A DNA stretch of 64,000 bases from Guillardia theta CCMP2712. Lineage: Eukaryota; Cryptophyceae; Pyrenomonadales; Geminigeraceae. The notes beneath the pieces are model-generated. The model saw only the letters and a list, made by a program, of their open reading frames with translations. It was not told the DNA's origin and searched no databases. Positions 1 to 10,626 of the stretch are shown here, in pieces. The first letter of the stretch is position 1, and every line of letters starts with the position of its first letter. The position numbers and the translations under genes were made by a program. The stretch spans positions 65,080 to 129,079 of the forward strand of contig NW_005434642.1 of NCBI RefSeq assembly GCF_000315625.1, in the 5' to 3' direction.

Positions 1-993
1 CTCCGGCGAGGCACCGTGGTCCGGCCGGCCCGGGCGGCGGCGGCGGCCCACTGCGCCCGAGCTGCAGTGCGGCCCGCGGGCGGCGGGGCCGGGCCCGGCA
101 GGCAGTCACTGCCGTGGCCGCGGTGACGGGAGTAGACTCTGACAGTGAGGGGCTGACTCTCACGGTGAGCCTCCTGAGTGCAGTGAGCCAGCTGGCACTG
201 CGGCAGACTCCGAGCTGAGCCTGACTAAGAGTCCCCGGACCGTCACAGTGCCAGTCACCCGGTTGTGGCCCGGCGGCGTTGAAGTTCAACGCCGGAAGTT
301 AGCCTTGAATCCTGCCCGGCATACCAACGACCTTGCCCAGCTGATTCTCAGTCTCAAAAGCCTCGACGAGGCTGAAAGACTTGTGCTGGTCGATTATTTG
401 CTGCCGTTTGTCTGGCGATATTCTCTGATAATGCTTGACAACCACCATGATGTACCTGCGGCATTCTTGGTTCAGAAGCGTCGGAATGCTTCCCGACAAG
501 TTCGAGCTGTTCTTACCTTAATTGTACATCCCCATCGAAGGAGACTTCCGGAAGCTGATAAGGCAAGATAATCTCATCAACCTTGGCTGCTTCTTGGCTC
601 AAACTGCAGTCATTGGCCCCACAGTTTGCTCGTCGGTTTCCAATGGCCCAAAGGAGGGAGCTGGAGGACAGGAATCAGAGACGTCGAATCTAATAACATG
701 CTTGTTTCTCCAACAACAATCCTAGACATGTCAGCGTTCGTCTCACATTTATCCTTCACGTGTCATTCTTTGAGCAGAAATCCTCGCACACGATAACACA
801 CCGCGTTACCGACCGGGTATTTTTTCCATCGTGCATTCTTCTCAGCTCGAACATGAAGAAGCTGAACAGCATTGGCATATCTTGTTGGTCCGATCCCGGT
901 GCAGGTGCAGGCCATGCGATCTGAGGAGGAGCCGAAAGCATCTTTGCGGGCAATTCTTCCGTTGAATCTAATCTGAACCTGCGGGGGAAATGA
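1..993. other. GC-rich island and non-coding stretch, no supported gene
   Basis: Bases 1-330 are very GC-rich and built from short recurring words such as GGCCCGGC, GGCACTGCGGCA, GACTC and CACGGTG. The same words recur in islands near 3.5, 26.4, 45.7, 46.6, 51.2 and 61.1 kb. From 330 to 993 the composition returns to normal. Short open frames exist on both strands, including a minus frame near 299-499, but none shows a recognisable domain, a start and a splice pattern together. I see no RNA gene here. Confidence 0.5.
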
Positions 994-1497
994 TCACGCT
1001 ACAGCATGACTTGAAGTGAGTACACGCCTTAAGTCTTCGTACAAGAGCTGCAGATCAATCATTGTGTCAGCTAACATATCCTCTTCAACAACAGTAGGAA
1101 TGAATTCCATCTGCTTCGCACCAGCAACCAAATCTGCTTTCAATTTCTTCAATTTTTCCAACCTGGACTTGTTGCGACGTCCCAGGACGCGAAGGATAGC
1201 CTCTCTCTCCCTCTCTGTCTTCTCACTCCAATCTGATATCCTCCTCATGCTGCCGTCCTCATTTATCACCAGCGGGCCAAGACGATCCTGTAAACTCAGT
1301 CGTCCCCCAACCTCAAGCGTCCCGTCGGATTCTCCTACAGCCGGCAACCCTGGAGTTCTGTCCTTTCTCTCACTTGTGCATGCCCCCTCTGCATCTGCTG
1401 CAAGCGCAGAGCTCATGAAAACGCTGGAGCCCATAGCGAGCAGCATGAGGATCGGGCGGCTGCTGCTGCCATTAATTCCAGCACCAATCCTGTCCAT
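994..1497 (-). CDS. Small conserved protein with N-terminal signal-like segment
   Basis: Single-exon frame of 167 aa. Residues 12-34 form a hydrophobic stretch ending in ALAADA, a good signal-peptide or lumenal-type cleavage site. The core has GPLVINEDGSMRRISDW followed by a Glu/Arg-rich helix containing RRNKSRLEKL. I recall this pattern (VIN-DG-RI-NW, then a KRN-R helix) as a small conserved domain of unknown function in fungi, oomycetes and algae, so the coding call is fairly safe and the function is open. The C-terminal part is helical and acidic. It is divergent from the Sec14-like gene at 2016, and the roughly 500 bp between them probably hold both promoters. A secreted or plastid location is inferred only from the N-terminus. 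Confidence 0.6.
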   Translation of the reverse strand: MDRIGAGINGSSSRPILMLLAMGSSVFMSSALAADAEGACTSERKDRTPGLPAVGESDGTLEVGGRLSLQDRLGPLVINEDGSMRRISDWSEKTEREREAILRVLGRRNKSRLEKLKKLKADLVAGAKQMEFIPTVVEEDMLADTMIDLQLLYEDLRRVLTSSHAVA

Positions 1498-2015
1498 GGA
1501 ATTTCGGCCCGGAGTGAGCAGACTCTGAGGCGGGTAAACATTGTATAAAAAGTGAAAAGTATTTCTTTGGGAGGTTAATTGTCTATTTTTACATCTCCCG
1601 GTAGTATTCTTTTAAATGTTTATAGTTACCAATGCCAAGCTCCGAAAAAAGCATTTTATCCGCGCGCCATGGTGAGGTCCCGTACACCTGCAACGATTCA
1701 AGCACGCCCCCCCTTGCTAAGTCCACCCATGCTCCTCTACCGATCCTTCCTGTCATCATATCATGCTTGAACCGTCCTCCTGCCTCGTCTTCCTCCCTGT
1801 TGGTCTGCAACGGTTGACGTGGGTCTGTCCCGATCTCCGCTGTGCCACTCAATGCAGCAGCGAGATTTCCTTCTGCCCCTTTCCTGCGCAAGGGCGGCCT
1901 CGGTCACTTTGTTCAGCAAGCTTCTTCCTCCCCCCGTCCCCCGCCATTCCTGTCTTTCCTGTTCACCGCCCCTCCGCCAATTCTGTTCACTTCGCAATCA
2001 ACATGAGTGTTGGCA
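1498..2015. other. Divergent intergenic region with pyrimidine-rich tract
   Basis: This lies between the minus-strand gene ending upstream at 1497 and the plus-strand Sec14-like gene. From about 1770 to 1985 the plus strand is strongly pyrimidine-rich (TTCCTCC, CCTGTC words), as expected for a promoter or 5' UTR. Open frames on both strands here lack recognisable content. Confidence 0.4.
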
Positions 2016-3417
2016 ATGACAACGGCACAGGAGAAAGAAGACGTGAACGTCAACGAGGAGGATTTTGTGGAAGACATTGTCATCGATCCCTCGATCGACC
2101 AATCTTTCGAGAATCACGTCAATGATGCGATCCGTTCCAAGGTCCCGCAGTTTCTGGAAATGGTCAAGACAGCCGATCTTATCCCTACCCTCGAGAAGAT
2201 AAGGTGAGAGATAACATGTGGTTTCCTGTCTAGAACTTTTCAAGCCGGAGTAAGCAGCGTGTCCGGTCCTTGGATTGACTTGTTGCCCTTGCAGGTGCAC
2301 AGAGAGCATGGAAGCACTACTGCAACGATTTCTGAAAGCGAGAAGTGGAGATGTGAACCTGGCATTCAAGTTCTTAAAAGAAGATTGTGAATGGAGGGAA
2401 GCCAATCAGATTTTGTCTCTGAGAACGAAGTCCATGGACGATATGCTGGTTGCCGGAAGAAATCCGATCCTCAAGGAAACTATAGTCTCAATGATCCCTC
2501 AAGGATGTTTGGGTCGGGACAAACAAGGAAGGCCTATACTGTACCGCAAGGTGACAGGGAACATGAATGTGCAAAAGCTTGCAGAACTTGGGTACAGTGT
2601 TGAAGAATTTTTGATCTACCAGGCGTAAGCAACACTGCTTCGTTGTGGTTGTCGTTTGATGAAGTGTGTTCCCAGATGGATGCTCGAGCGAACTGTTGCC
2701 ATGATGAATGACAAGGGACAGTGGATCAGTATCATGGACCTGGGAGAACTGAACTTGACAAAGATGATGGGCAACCTCAATATCGTAAAGGCTTTCACTG
2801 CCCTTGCCAAGAACCATTTCCCTGAAAGGTTGGATGTCTCGCACCCAGGATGTCATGACATGTTTGTTGGTTGACAGGCTCGCACACAACATAATCATCA
2901 ATGCACCGACTGTCTTTGGGATTGTATGGAGGTCTTGCTTCCGTCTCTGTCTCCTGCTCTGCTTGCTTCCTCGACTTTGTTTCTTTCTCGCCGTCTTCCC
3001 CCTCACTCTTTGGTTTCATCTTTTCTCACTCATTCGATGCCTCACACCATCATCCCTGAACGGTGGTTCATGCCTCCAGACTCTTGTCCTCTCCTTTCTT
3101 CACTGATTTTATCCTCCTCACTGCTGCCTTGTTACTCCTACCTTCCCTTAGTCTCCACTTCTCGCAGAACGCTCACTCACTGTGCATGCACACCAGGGCT
3201 GTACAAGTTTGGCTTGACAAAGAAACACAGAAGAAAGTTTCTATTTTCAGCTCTCCCAAGAACGTACAGCCTTGCTCTTGCTGTGTTTCAAAGGGCTGAT
3301 TTTTTTCTTTTGCAGTGGAAGCCAGCTCTCGAAAAGGAAATGGACCTGAATCTCCTCCCCACGGAGAGCGGGGGCCCAGCTCACTTGTCTTACTCTCCCT
3401 CAAGTTTTGATCCTTAA
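2016..3417 (+). CDS. Sec14-like CRAL-TRIO lipid-binding protein, six exons
   Basis: Exons 2016-2203, 2295-2624, 2676-2828, 2878-2931, 3197-3263 and 3316-3417 join in phase to a 297-aa protein. All introns are GT-AG, of 91, 51, 49, 265 and 52 nt. The N-terminal CRAL-TRIO helix shows LLQRFLKARSGDVNLAFKFL. The lipid-binding core shows KQGRPILYRK, then NIIINAPTVFGIVW, then the WLDKETQKKVSIF strand. The tail DLNLLPTESGG matches the usual LP-xYGG end of Sec14 proteins. Family members bind and exchange phosphatidylinositol and other lipids between membranes; the ligand cannot be read here. The ATG at 2016 is the first in-frame one before the acidic N-terminus. The predicted start and every splice site come from reading frame and homology, not from transcripts. 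Confidence 0.9.
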
Positions 3418-5040
3418 TGAACCAATGAAGTTTTCAAGTGATCCTGAAGCATAATGAGAGAATTACGCCGGTGGCATGGTGCCAATCATGGGGGGAATGT
3501 GACGCCGAGTCCGATCACGCCGAGTCTCGGCGAGCCGGGCCGCCGAAGGCCGCGACTACCCAGCCGCTGAGCGCTGCGGGGGCGGGCCGCCCCGCGCTCG
3601 GCCGAGTTCAAGTTTCAGAGGGCCAGGCCCGGCCCAACCATTGAGTGACTAAGCCGCGGCCGCCGCGGCCGGGCGGCCCGAGGCGGGCGGCCCTTAAGTT
3701 GGCCCGGCCGCCGAGTCAGTAGTCAGTACCGTGACGGCGGCGGCCCGGCCGCCGTCGGCCCCGGATCGCCACCGTCCCTGACGGTTCCGAAGCGGCTGAG
3801 TCACCGCCCCGGGGGGGGGGGGCGGCCGGCCGGGTGCCCTGGGCGGGGGCCGCCAGGCGGGCTGTAAATTATTGACTCCCGCAGTACGGTCCCAATCGGA
3901 CTGCAAAATTGCGGCGAGTCCGCGCAGGGATCGCTTCTCAGAGGCTAAGTTGAAATGGGCAGCAAAAACACCACGGGTGTATTTCATGTTCTGCGTCTTT
4001 GTGCCTCAGAACACGACGATGAGGCGGACCCGATGAAGAATTCATACCTCTACAATAACGGTCGTAACGAGACCTGAATCTCGTACCTCTGATTATCACC
4101 CACCCACAAAACGACGGAAGAAAAGAGGGGTCCTTGTAAAAAGTCAGTAATATGGCCAGGGATTTTGGGAGATGTTTTAAAAATCATAGTTTTAAAGTTT
4201 GAGCTGCGAGGGGACGAGGGTAAGGACAATGAGATGGTCGGTGGGGGTACATGATTTTTTGTGGAACGGGTGGGGTACATGGTCTATTGACAAGGTACGG
4301 GGTACTTTGAACGGAAAATAAGGGGTATCCAGCTTTGCACTCTCTCCGAGGGGCTACGATTAATGCGAAGTTGAGGCAGGGGTGGGGGTGGTAGGGGTGT
4401 AAGAAATATCTCAAGATTTTGTTGACTGAACCAGACCTTACGAGTTTACCCCCCTCCCTCCCAATGCTCATACCACCCTGTACCCCCACCCACCTTTGAC
4501 TAACCCCACCCCCTGACGCTCGATTCCGTGGTGAGATCTGCATTCATCAGTGCCTGATCCATCTAGACCCCACCCCTAGTCAATCCATGACCCCTCCATC
4601 GGATTATTAGACTAGAGAATATAGGAAAGTACCGGTTGTTTTGTAGTTAAATGTTAGGGTACTTTTTATAATAAGGAACCCCTGATTTATGTCCCACCCA
4701 CCTAGGATTCCAATGAGTACCCACCCACCCTTGAATTCCTGTCATTGCCGAATTGCAGCCCACGGCCCACCCCTACCCCTCTCATGATCCATATTCCTTG
4801 GTAAAACAGTACCCTACTGGACCAAATGGAGTTGATCCACCCCACCCACCTTTCCACCACAAGTACCCCTAGTTTCCGCACTATCGACACCTTCTGACGT
4901 GCAACACCCACAACCTCTTCCTATCCCACCCCAATCCGAACTACCCACCCTACCCTATCTTGATCACTTTGAGGACCCACCCTATCCCCCTCCCAAGGTC
5001 CTTATAGGCAGCTTCCGCTTGCACCGCCATCGTCCTCCTC
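3418..5040. other. Intergenic: GC island (3480-3960) then G-rich/C-rich repeat tract (4040-4990)
   Basis: No gene is visible. Bases 3480-3960 form a GC-rich island (GGCCCGGCCGCC words, a run of ten G near 3811). From 4100 to 4400 the plus strand is rich in GGGGT words (GGTGGGGGTACATG, GGGGTGGGGGTGGTAGGGG). From 4440 to 4990 it is rich in the complement (CCCACCCACCT, ACCCCACCCCT). The switch of strand within one tract suggests a large imperfect palindrome or two opposed copies. Words such as TAGTTAAATGTTAGGGTAC also occur near 9.9 and 61.3 kb in related form. The last 50 bp before 5041 act as the 5' leader of the LHC gene. Confidence 0.5.
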
Positions 5041-5939
5041 ATGTTCCGCGCGATCCTCGTCGCCGCCTGCGTTGCCGCAGCAACTGCTTTCTCCCCCAGC
5101 GCCCCCCTGGCTCGCCCTTCCTCCTCCAGGAATGTCGGTAAGTTGAACAGACTCAGACCTCTTCCATCTTGTATCGAGCCTGTGGTTTCAACATCGCTTT
5201 TCCCGTTGCAACCCATGTGACAGTGGATGTGACGGGTTTGGTGGATGTGATGGGATTGAGCTTGATCGACCTGAAACATTGCTATCTTGTCTTCTGCTTG
5301 TGTTCACTTGTGCTCCACTGCATTCCTCTGCTTTTCTGTGCTGTTTTGCGCGAAAGCATTTTGTGACATGATTTTACAGCTGCCGTCGGCCCTCGCATGC
5401 AGGCCATGTCCAAGTCTATCCCCTTCCTCAAGAAGCCCGCTGCTCTCGATGGAACCTTGGCCGGAGACGTTGGCTTCGACCCGCTCGGACTTTCCTCTGT
5501 AGCCGATGTCCGCTTCTTGGCCGAGGCTGAGCTCAAGCACTGCCGTCTTGCTATGCTCGCCGCCCTCGGAGCTATCGTTCAGGACATCTTCACCTTCCCT
5601 GGAGTCTCCAAGGTCGTCGGATCTGAGAAGATGACCGGAGTCCACGACATCCTCGTCAAGCAGGGTGCCATGGGACAGATCCTCCTCTGGGTTTCCTTCC
5701 TCGAGGTCTTCGGAACCCTCGCTCTCTTCGAGACCCTTGACGGCAAGCGTGCCCCTGGTGACTTCAAGTTCGATCCCCTCGGATTCGGAAAGAACGCTCA
5801 GACCCGTGAGCGCTATGCCCTCGCTGAGGTCAAGAACGGCCGCTTGGCTATGTTGGGCTTCGGAGGAATGGTTCACGGATACTTCCTCACTGGCAAGGGA
5901 CCCATCGAGGCCCTCCTCAACTTCCAGTCCCTCAAGTAA
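5041..5939 (+). CDS. Light-harvesting chlorophyll-binding protein (LHC family), plastid-targeted
   Basis: Exons 5041-5137 and 5380-5939 are joined over a 242-nt GT-AG intron to 218 aa. Residues 1-16 are a signal peptide ([16 protein letters not shown]) followed directly by FSPSAPL, the Phe-at-+1 transit peptide of red-lineage secondary plastids. The mature protein has the LHC start GDVGFDPLG, helix 1 with [13 protein letters not shown] (chlorophyll-ligating Glu and His/Arg), a middle hydrophobic helix near [16 protein letters not shown], a second FDPLGFG, and helix 3 with [16 protein letters not shown]. This is an intrinsic thylakoid antenna protein that binds chlorophyll and passes energy to a photosystem. 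The subgroup, Lhcr-like or cryptophyte chlorophyll a/c protein, is inferred. Codon use is strongly biased to C-ending codons, typical of a highly expressed gene and unlike its neighbours. Confidence 0.95.
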
Positions 5940-6049
5940 ACATTTTCCTCCTTTGTGACTATAATGAAACCCCATGTAAATGGTCCATTCATCTCTGTCT
6001 CACCTTCAACTGATAGACTCTTCAGAGTTGTTTCATCGTGACAAGTTTA

Positions 6050-9000
6050 TCATACAACACTACATGTTCCTGGTAATACACATACCTGCACTCCATCCTT
6101 CAGCTCAGTGTCTGCGATAGAGTCATGCTGATTGTGCAAGCATTTTTCAAACGTCTCACTGATGTCTGTTATGTCCGGGTTGCTTCTGACAAGGCTGGCG
6201 ATATTGGACTGAAACCTGAGCACGAGCATGAGTACCCGCATTACTGCACAAGGGATTCGCAACCTGTCAGCGATGCTGGTGAGCGTGTCGTACCTCCTGG
6301 CAGGATAGAGGGGCCCGAGATTGATGAGCTCTGCCTCCTCCACCTGATCAGGGTTCAAGAGCTGCGGGTTCGCAGCGAAGAGCTGCAAAGTCGAGGTCAG
6401 GGAGTCCTCCTCCTCCTCCACCTCCTCCTCCTTCTCCCCCTCCTCCTTCCTCGTTCCTCCTTGCCCACCTGGAGCCAGTCGGTTGCAAACTCCTGAGAGA
6501 TCTGGAGGAGCGACTCGCCCTTTCGCGCGCAGTACCTGGACCTTGCTCAGCCACGAGCACGGAACCAGGCCTGCCTCACCTGCACTTGCTCACAGTGAGG
6601 ATCAGGCAGCGAGACAAGCGGGACGACGTGAGAGAAGCAGCCTGCAGAGAATGTTAGGAAGAGAAAGTGCTGGTGGTGGGCTGAGGAGTGAGAGAGGGCC
6701 AGGGGGGGAGGAGCGTTGAGGCAGGGCAGGGAAGGGAAGGGCAGGAAGAAGGACGAGGACAACTGCTTGCCTGGAAACAGACTCGTTGTGACAAGCCCTG
6801 CTGGTCGTTCGATGGTCTCCAGAGGATCCTCCGCTCAACGCGCGTGCACAGGAAGATACCAGGGACCTGAAACATCACGAGGATGAGACAAGATGAGGGA
6901 TGGCCGTGAAACGAGTGTGTAAGACACCTGAAAATCCGGTGAAGAGGAGGTGCTCGGTTGGCACACCGGATCCGATAGCGAAGCTCCGGTTGGGAGCGTG
7001 TACTGGAGGCCGTCCGGCTCGATGGAGATGTCAAAGTAGTCAGTCAGGTCGACGGCAGCAAGGGGAACATCCAGCTGGCAGCCCAGGTAGGTGAAGATCT
7101 CAGCTCCCTCCTGAGGAGTCAGGGAGGACCAGGAGATCGACGGGGCAGGGACGATGAGGCGGATGCAAATCGGCATGGACCTCCTGTCCTCCTCGCTGCA
7201 CAGGTGCTGGTCGTTGCGAGACTGGAAGCAGAAGACCTGGTCCAGGCCAGCATGCGAGAAGTTGGCGGAGAAGTTGAGGAGGGAGGTGACCGGGTTGCAG
7301 ACCGTTAGCGACTGGCCGGAGGAGAAATTCCACGCGGATGTCGCGGGGATTTGAGAGCAGACGTTGGGGTTCCAGTCGAAGCCGAAGATCAAGGAGGTGG
7401 TGGAGGAGGGGACGAACGAGACCGACAGCGTCTGGGTGTCGTCGCTCGCGTTGAAGGCAAACTGCTGCTTCCTTCCGACCCTGACTGTCACCTCTTGGTA
7501 GGTTCCTGCAGTTCCGAGCATTGTGAGGGCCGGCCGGGTGCATCGGAGCACGCGGATGAAGGAACAAGAGGGAGGAGATGTCACGAACTTGACCTGATCC
7601 CGCGCTGTAAAACAAGCTTGAAAGACGTCGAGCATGCTCGGGCCCGAGTAGAGGTAGCGGACGTTGGCCGCCAGCAGCTCGCAGGGAGGCAACCAGGTGT
7701 AGTTTGCAGATCCTGAAAAGGAGAGGAAGAGAGGGCGGGCTCCTGCTGTCCAAAGAGTGTCGTTGTGGAGGGACGGGCCGGCGAGGAGCTGGTCTACTCG
7801 GAGATTTTCTGCTGACGTGGAAGATGAGGATGGGAAGATTTGCATCAAGTTGCTCCTCCCGCAGACGAAAGACTGCAAGGAACCTCCCAGGATGGACACT
7901 GCTGGCCTCGTGGCCGAGTTTGCGGGGTTGACCTGCCAGGCGGGTTAGCCCAGCAGGAGGAGACGAGGGAGTTGACCCGGATGATAAAGGAGACGAAAGT
8001 CGATCCGGCGCTATAGGTGTCGATTTTAGCCTGCGACTCGAAAGATCAGAGGGAAACCAAGCAGAGTAGAAGGAGTGAGAGAGATGGGGAGTAGAGATAG
8101 ATAGATTGCTTCACGAGGACGATCAACAAGGGGCCTGGGTTGAGAGGTAAGCTAGCAATGCTGTGGCACAAACCTCAACAACAACATAGACCACAAACAG
8201 GCCGACTGTTGTGGTTGAATACCATTGGACCTGCAGTGTGAAATGATGTAGTTGTCTTCATGCGCACTGGCATCATTCTACCTCCCCTGTCGTAGCATCC
8301 ACTGCAAGAGAAGCAGGAGGTCCGGGCAGCTTGCTGGTCCCCAAGGGATCGAACTCTTGCTGCGTCCCTATCCTCCAGCTCAACTTGTTTCCTTCAGGCT
8401 GTCTAGATGTCACAAATGGATAACAGGAAGGAAGGTTTGAAAGCGCTGGCGGTGATAGTGGAGCGTAAATGAAAGCGGCAGCGGCAGCGGCAGAAGAAGA
8501 AGAAGAAGAAGAGGGGTCAAAGCACCTGAAATGCTTGAATCTTGAATGACATAGTCTGTCCAGCGTAGGCCTCGACCTGCATGACTCGGGCAATCATGGG
8601 GCTCTCGTTGGGGAGCTTGTTTGCCAGCTGGATCATCGCCCGCTCTTGCCAGTACGAGCCCGCGTTGTTGACAAGCGTTGAGAGTCTGCAGCAACCCTTG
8701 AACTGAATGGAGTAGTTGCTGAGGGAAAGGTATTCTTGTATGTACTCCGACAGTACGACCATCGTGTTGTTGAGCACATTTACATCTATGGGTTCAGATC
8801 AGGACACAATAACTTCACGGCCAGCCATTGTCACCTTGAACGACTCCTTCGATGCATTGCCCGAACCTGCTGCTCGTGATGCTCCTGCACAGACTTCTGT
8901 CTCCTGTCAGAATCCTGGACTGCCCCAAGTCCAACTGGACCGTGCCGGAGAGGAAGCCTTTGGGGTCATATAAGGACACCACATCTCCGATGCTCGGAAC

Positions 9001-9327
9001 CATCCTGGAGTTGTAAGTCCCTGTACACTGCTGGCACTGCAGCACGTTGGACACGACCTTGCAGTTCCCTTCGCATCCGAGCTCCGGGCTCGAGAAAGAC
9101 TGCCAGACCCACCCTGTAAACAACTGAACCCGCACGCGTGGAGGTGTGACAGACTCCTGTCGCCAGCGGAGAGTCGAAAATCTGAAAGCACAAGCAAGTC
9201 ACGGCTGAAGGAGGCGGAAGAGCAGCAGGAGCAGGAGCACTCACGTGATGTTCTGGGACAGACAGAGATCGATTGAGGCTAACACCACAAAGACGACATG
9301 ACAACGAATTTTAGATTGCAGCCGCAT
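6050..9327 (-). CDS. Secreted multidomain protein with beta-sandwich repeats and two C-terminal LysM domains
   Basis: About 11 exons on the minus strand. The first (9327-9245) encodes a signal peptide (hydrophobic HVVFVVLASIDLCLS). Exons 9181-8835, 8785-8526, 8398-8282, 8230-8174, 8030-7977, 7932-6928, 6866-6764 and 6641-6580 keep phase. The ectodomain is Cys-rich with many Asn-X-Ser/Thr sites. It carries a recurring pattern: a strand with GCCRLSTLVNNAG, then PEGNKLSWRIGT, DATTGEV, and RILWRPSNDQQG followed by VCFQA. I associate this pattern with large algal surface proteins of cadherin-like fold. The C-terminus has two LysM domains: GESLLQISQEFATDW with AANPQLLNPDQV, and DTLTSIADRLRI with LVRSNPDI, ending in VCVLPGTC. 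LysM binds N-acetylglucosamine polymers. The junction near 6540-6580 may use a GC-AG intron or a missed exon, and a 36-nt in-frame insertion near 6215-6250 is unresolved. Confidence 0.75.
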
Positions 9328-10626
9328 GTCTAGATTGAGGTGACTTGGCCAGATAGCCTCTGGCACAACGAGGATTTGTGAAGTTGGCCCCTCCTCCTTG
9401 GCACGACTCAGACTCGCGCTCTGTTGGCTTCCCTCATGTGATTGCCTGACCATAAAAGTTAGTGAACTCTTCACTGATCTCCTAGCTAGCCTACACCTCC
9501 CCTTCTTCGGCAAAGGTTCAACCAAAACTTTTCCAGCTCATGCACGCTCAACTTCCTACTAGTCTACCTGAGCTATCCAGCATTCGCGGCTACCGTCTCG
9601 ACAGTTCGGCCACTGGCCGGGCACCGGACAGGCTTCCTGCTCCTCCTAGTCTCGCCTCGCCCCTGCAGCCGCATCTGCTCTTGCCGCCCTCCGAACGGGG
9701 ACCTCCTGCTCCTCCTCCTCCTCCTAACTAGCTACCATTGAATTCAACCGACATCAAAATTCCAAGTCAACATTGGTTTTCATCTCCCTCATAACCACTG
9801 GGTGCCCTCGTCCCCTCATTGCCTTACCGGAGTGATCCCGTGTTCTCGGAAAAAAAAAGAAAAGTTGAGCTTTTTCAAAAACATTTTAGCACGGTCAACA
9901 GTACTAGGGTACATATTGTTCCGACGCGACATTACATAGTTTTAAAGCATTCGGATAGTTTTATATCATAGTAAAAATACTTAATAGTTATATAATAATA
10001 TTAAAATACCATATGCCCGTCTTGCCACTTCCTCCTCGTTTCTTGGTCCTCGTCCTCGTCCTGTTCCTCCTACCCCACACCTTCATCTCGTCTATGCTCC
10101 TTTGTTCTGCGTCTTCCGTGTAATCCCAGATCGCTCCTCTTACATCGTTACGTTTAGGCCCCTCGCCCGCACTCGACTACCCCTGCCTGTCCCCTTCGCA
10201 CTGTGAGCCAGCCATGCTTTCCCTTTCCCTTCTTCCAACATCGAAGCTACATCCTTCTTTTGCTCATATTTACATCCTCGAAGTTGGCGTTGCCTCTCCT
10301 GATGCTCTTTGCTGCTTCTTGCCAACCTAACCGTGTCTTATGATCTCAGACTTCGAAGCTTGTTACTCATTTCCTTCTCATCCATTTCTTATCTGTACAT
10401 TATCTATACAACCTCATCAAAACGAAAAAGAAGTAAGACAGAATTGATGAAGTTGAGCTAGGTTAAGGCTGCTGGATAGCAACGATATAACGCGGTTTGG
10501 TTTCTCTCACAGCAAGGCTGAACATTTTTGTCCTCAGGTGCAAATGACGGAGGTCTGGTAGGAGGAGCTTGTTGATCCCTGTGGGTCCAGTCGTCTCATC
10601 CTTTGCAAGGAGGCACACAGAGAGCC
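9328..10626. other. Intergenic, AT-rich in the middle, no gene seen
   Basis: This lies between two divergently arranged genes. 9840-10015 is AT-rich with ATAGTTTTAAAGC and AGTACTAGGGTAC, words that recur near 4.6 and 61.3 kb. 10020-10330 is pyrimidine-rich without a convincing frame. The last 200 bp before 10627 are the likely promoter and leader of the potassium channel gene. Confidence 0.4.

Noticed and set aside
299-499. Minus frame with HYQRISPDKRQQIIDQH, reminiscent of a transposase helix-turn-helix
   Set aside because: Too short, no downstream catalytic part and no start context; left as unexplained.
1589-1891. A 100-aa minus-strand frame
   Set aside because: No domain, lies in the pyrimidine-rich promoter region of the Sec14-like gene, and has no supporting splice partners.
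4640-4670. Telomere-like TTAGGG word
   Set aside because: A single TTAGGGT occurrence within a mixed G-rich tract, not an array.
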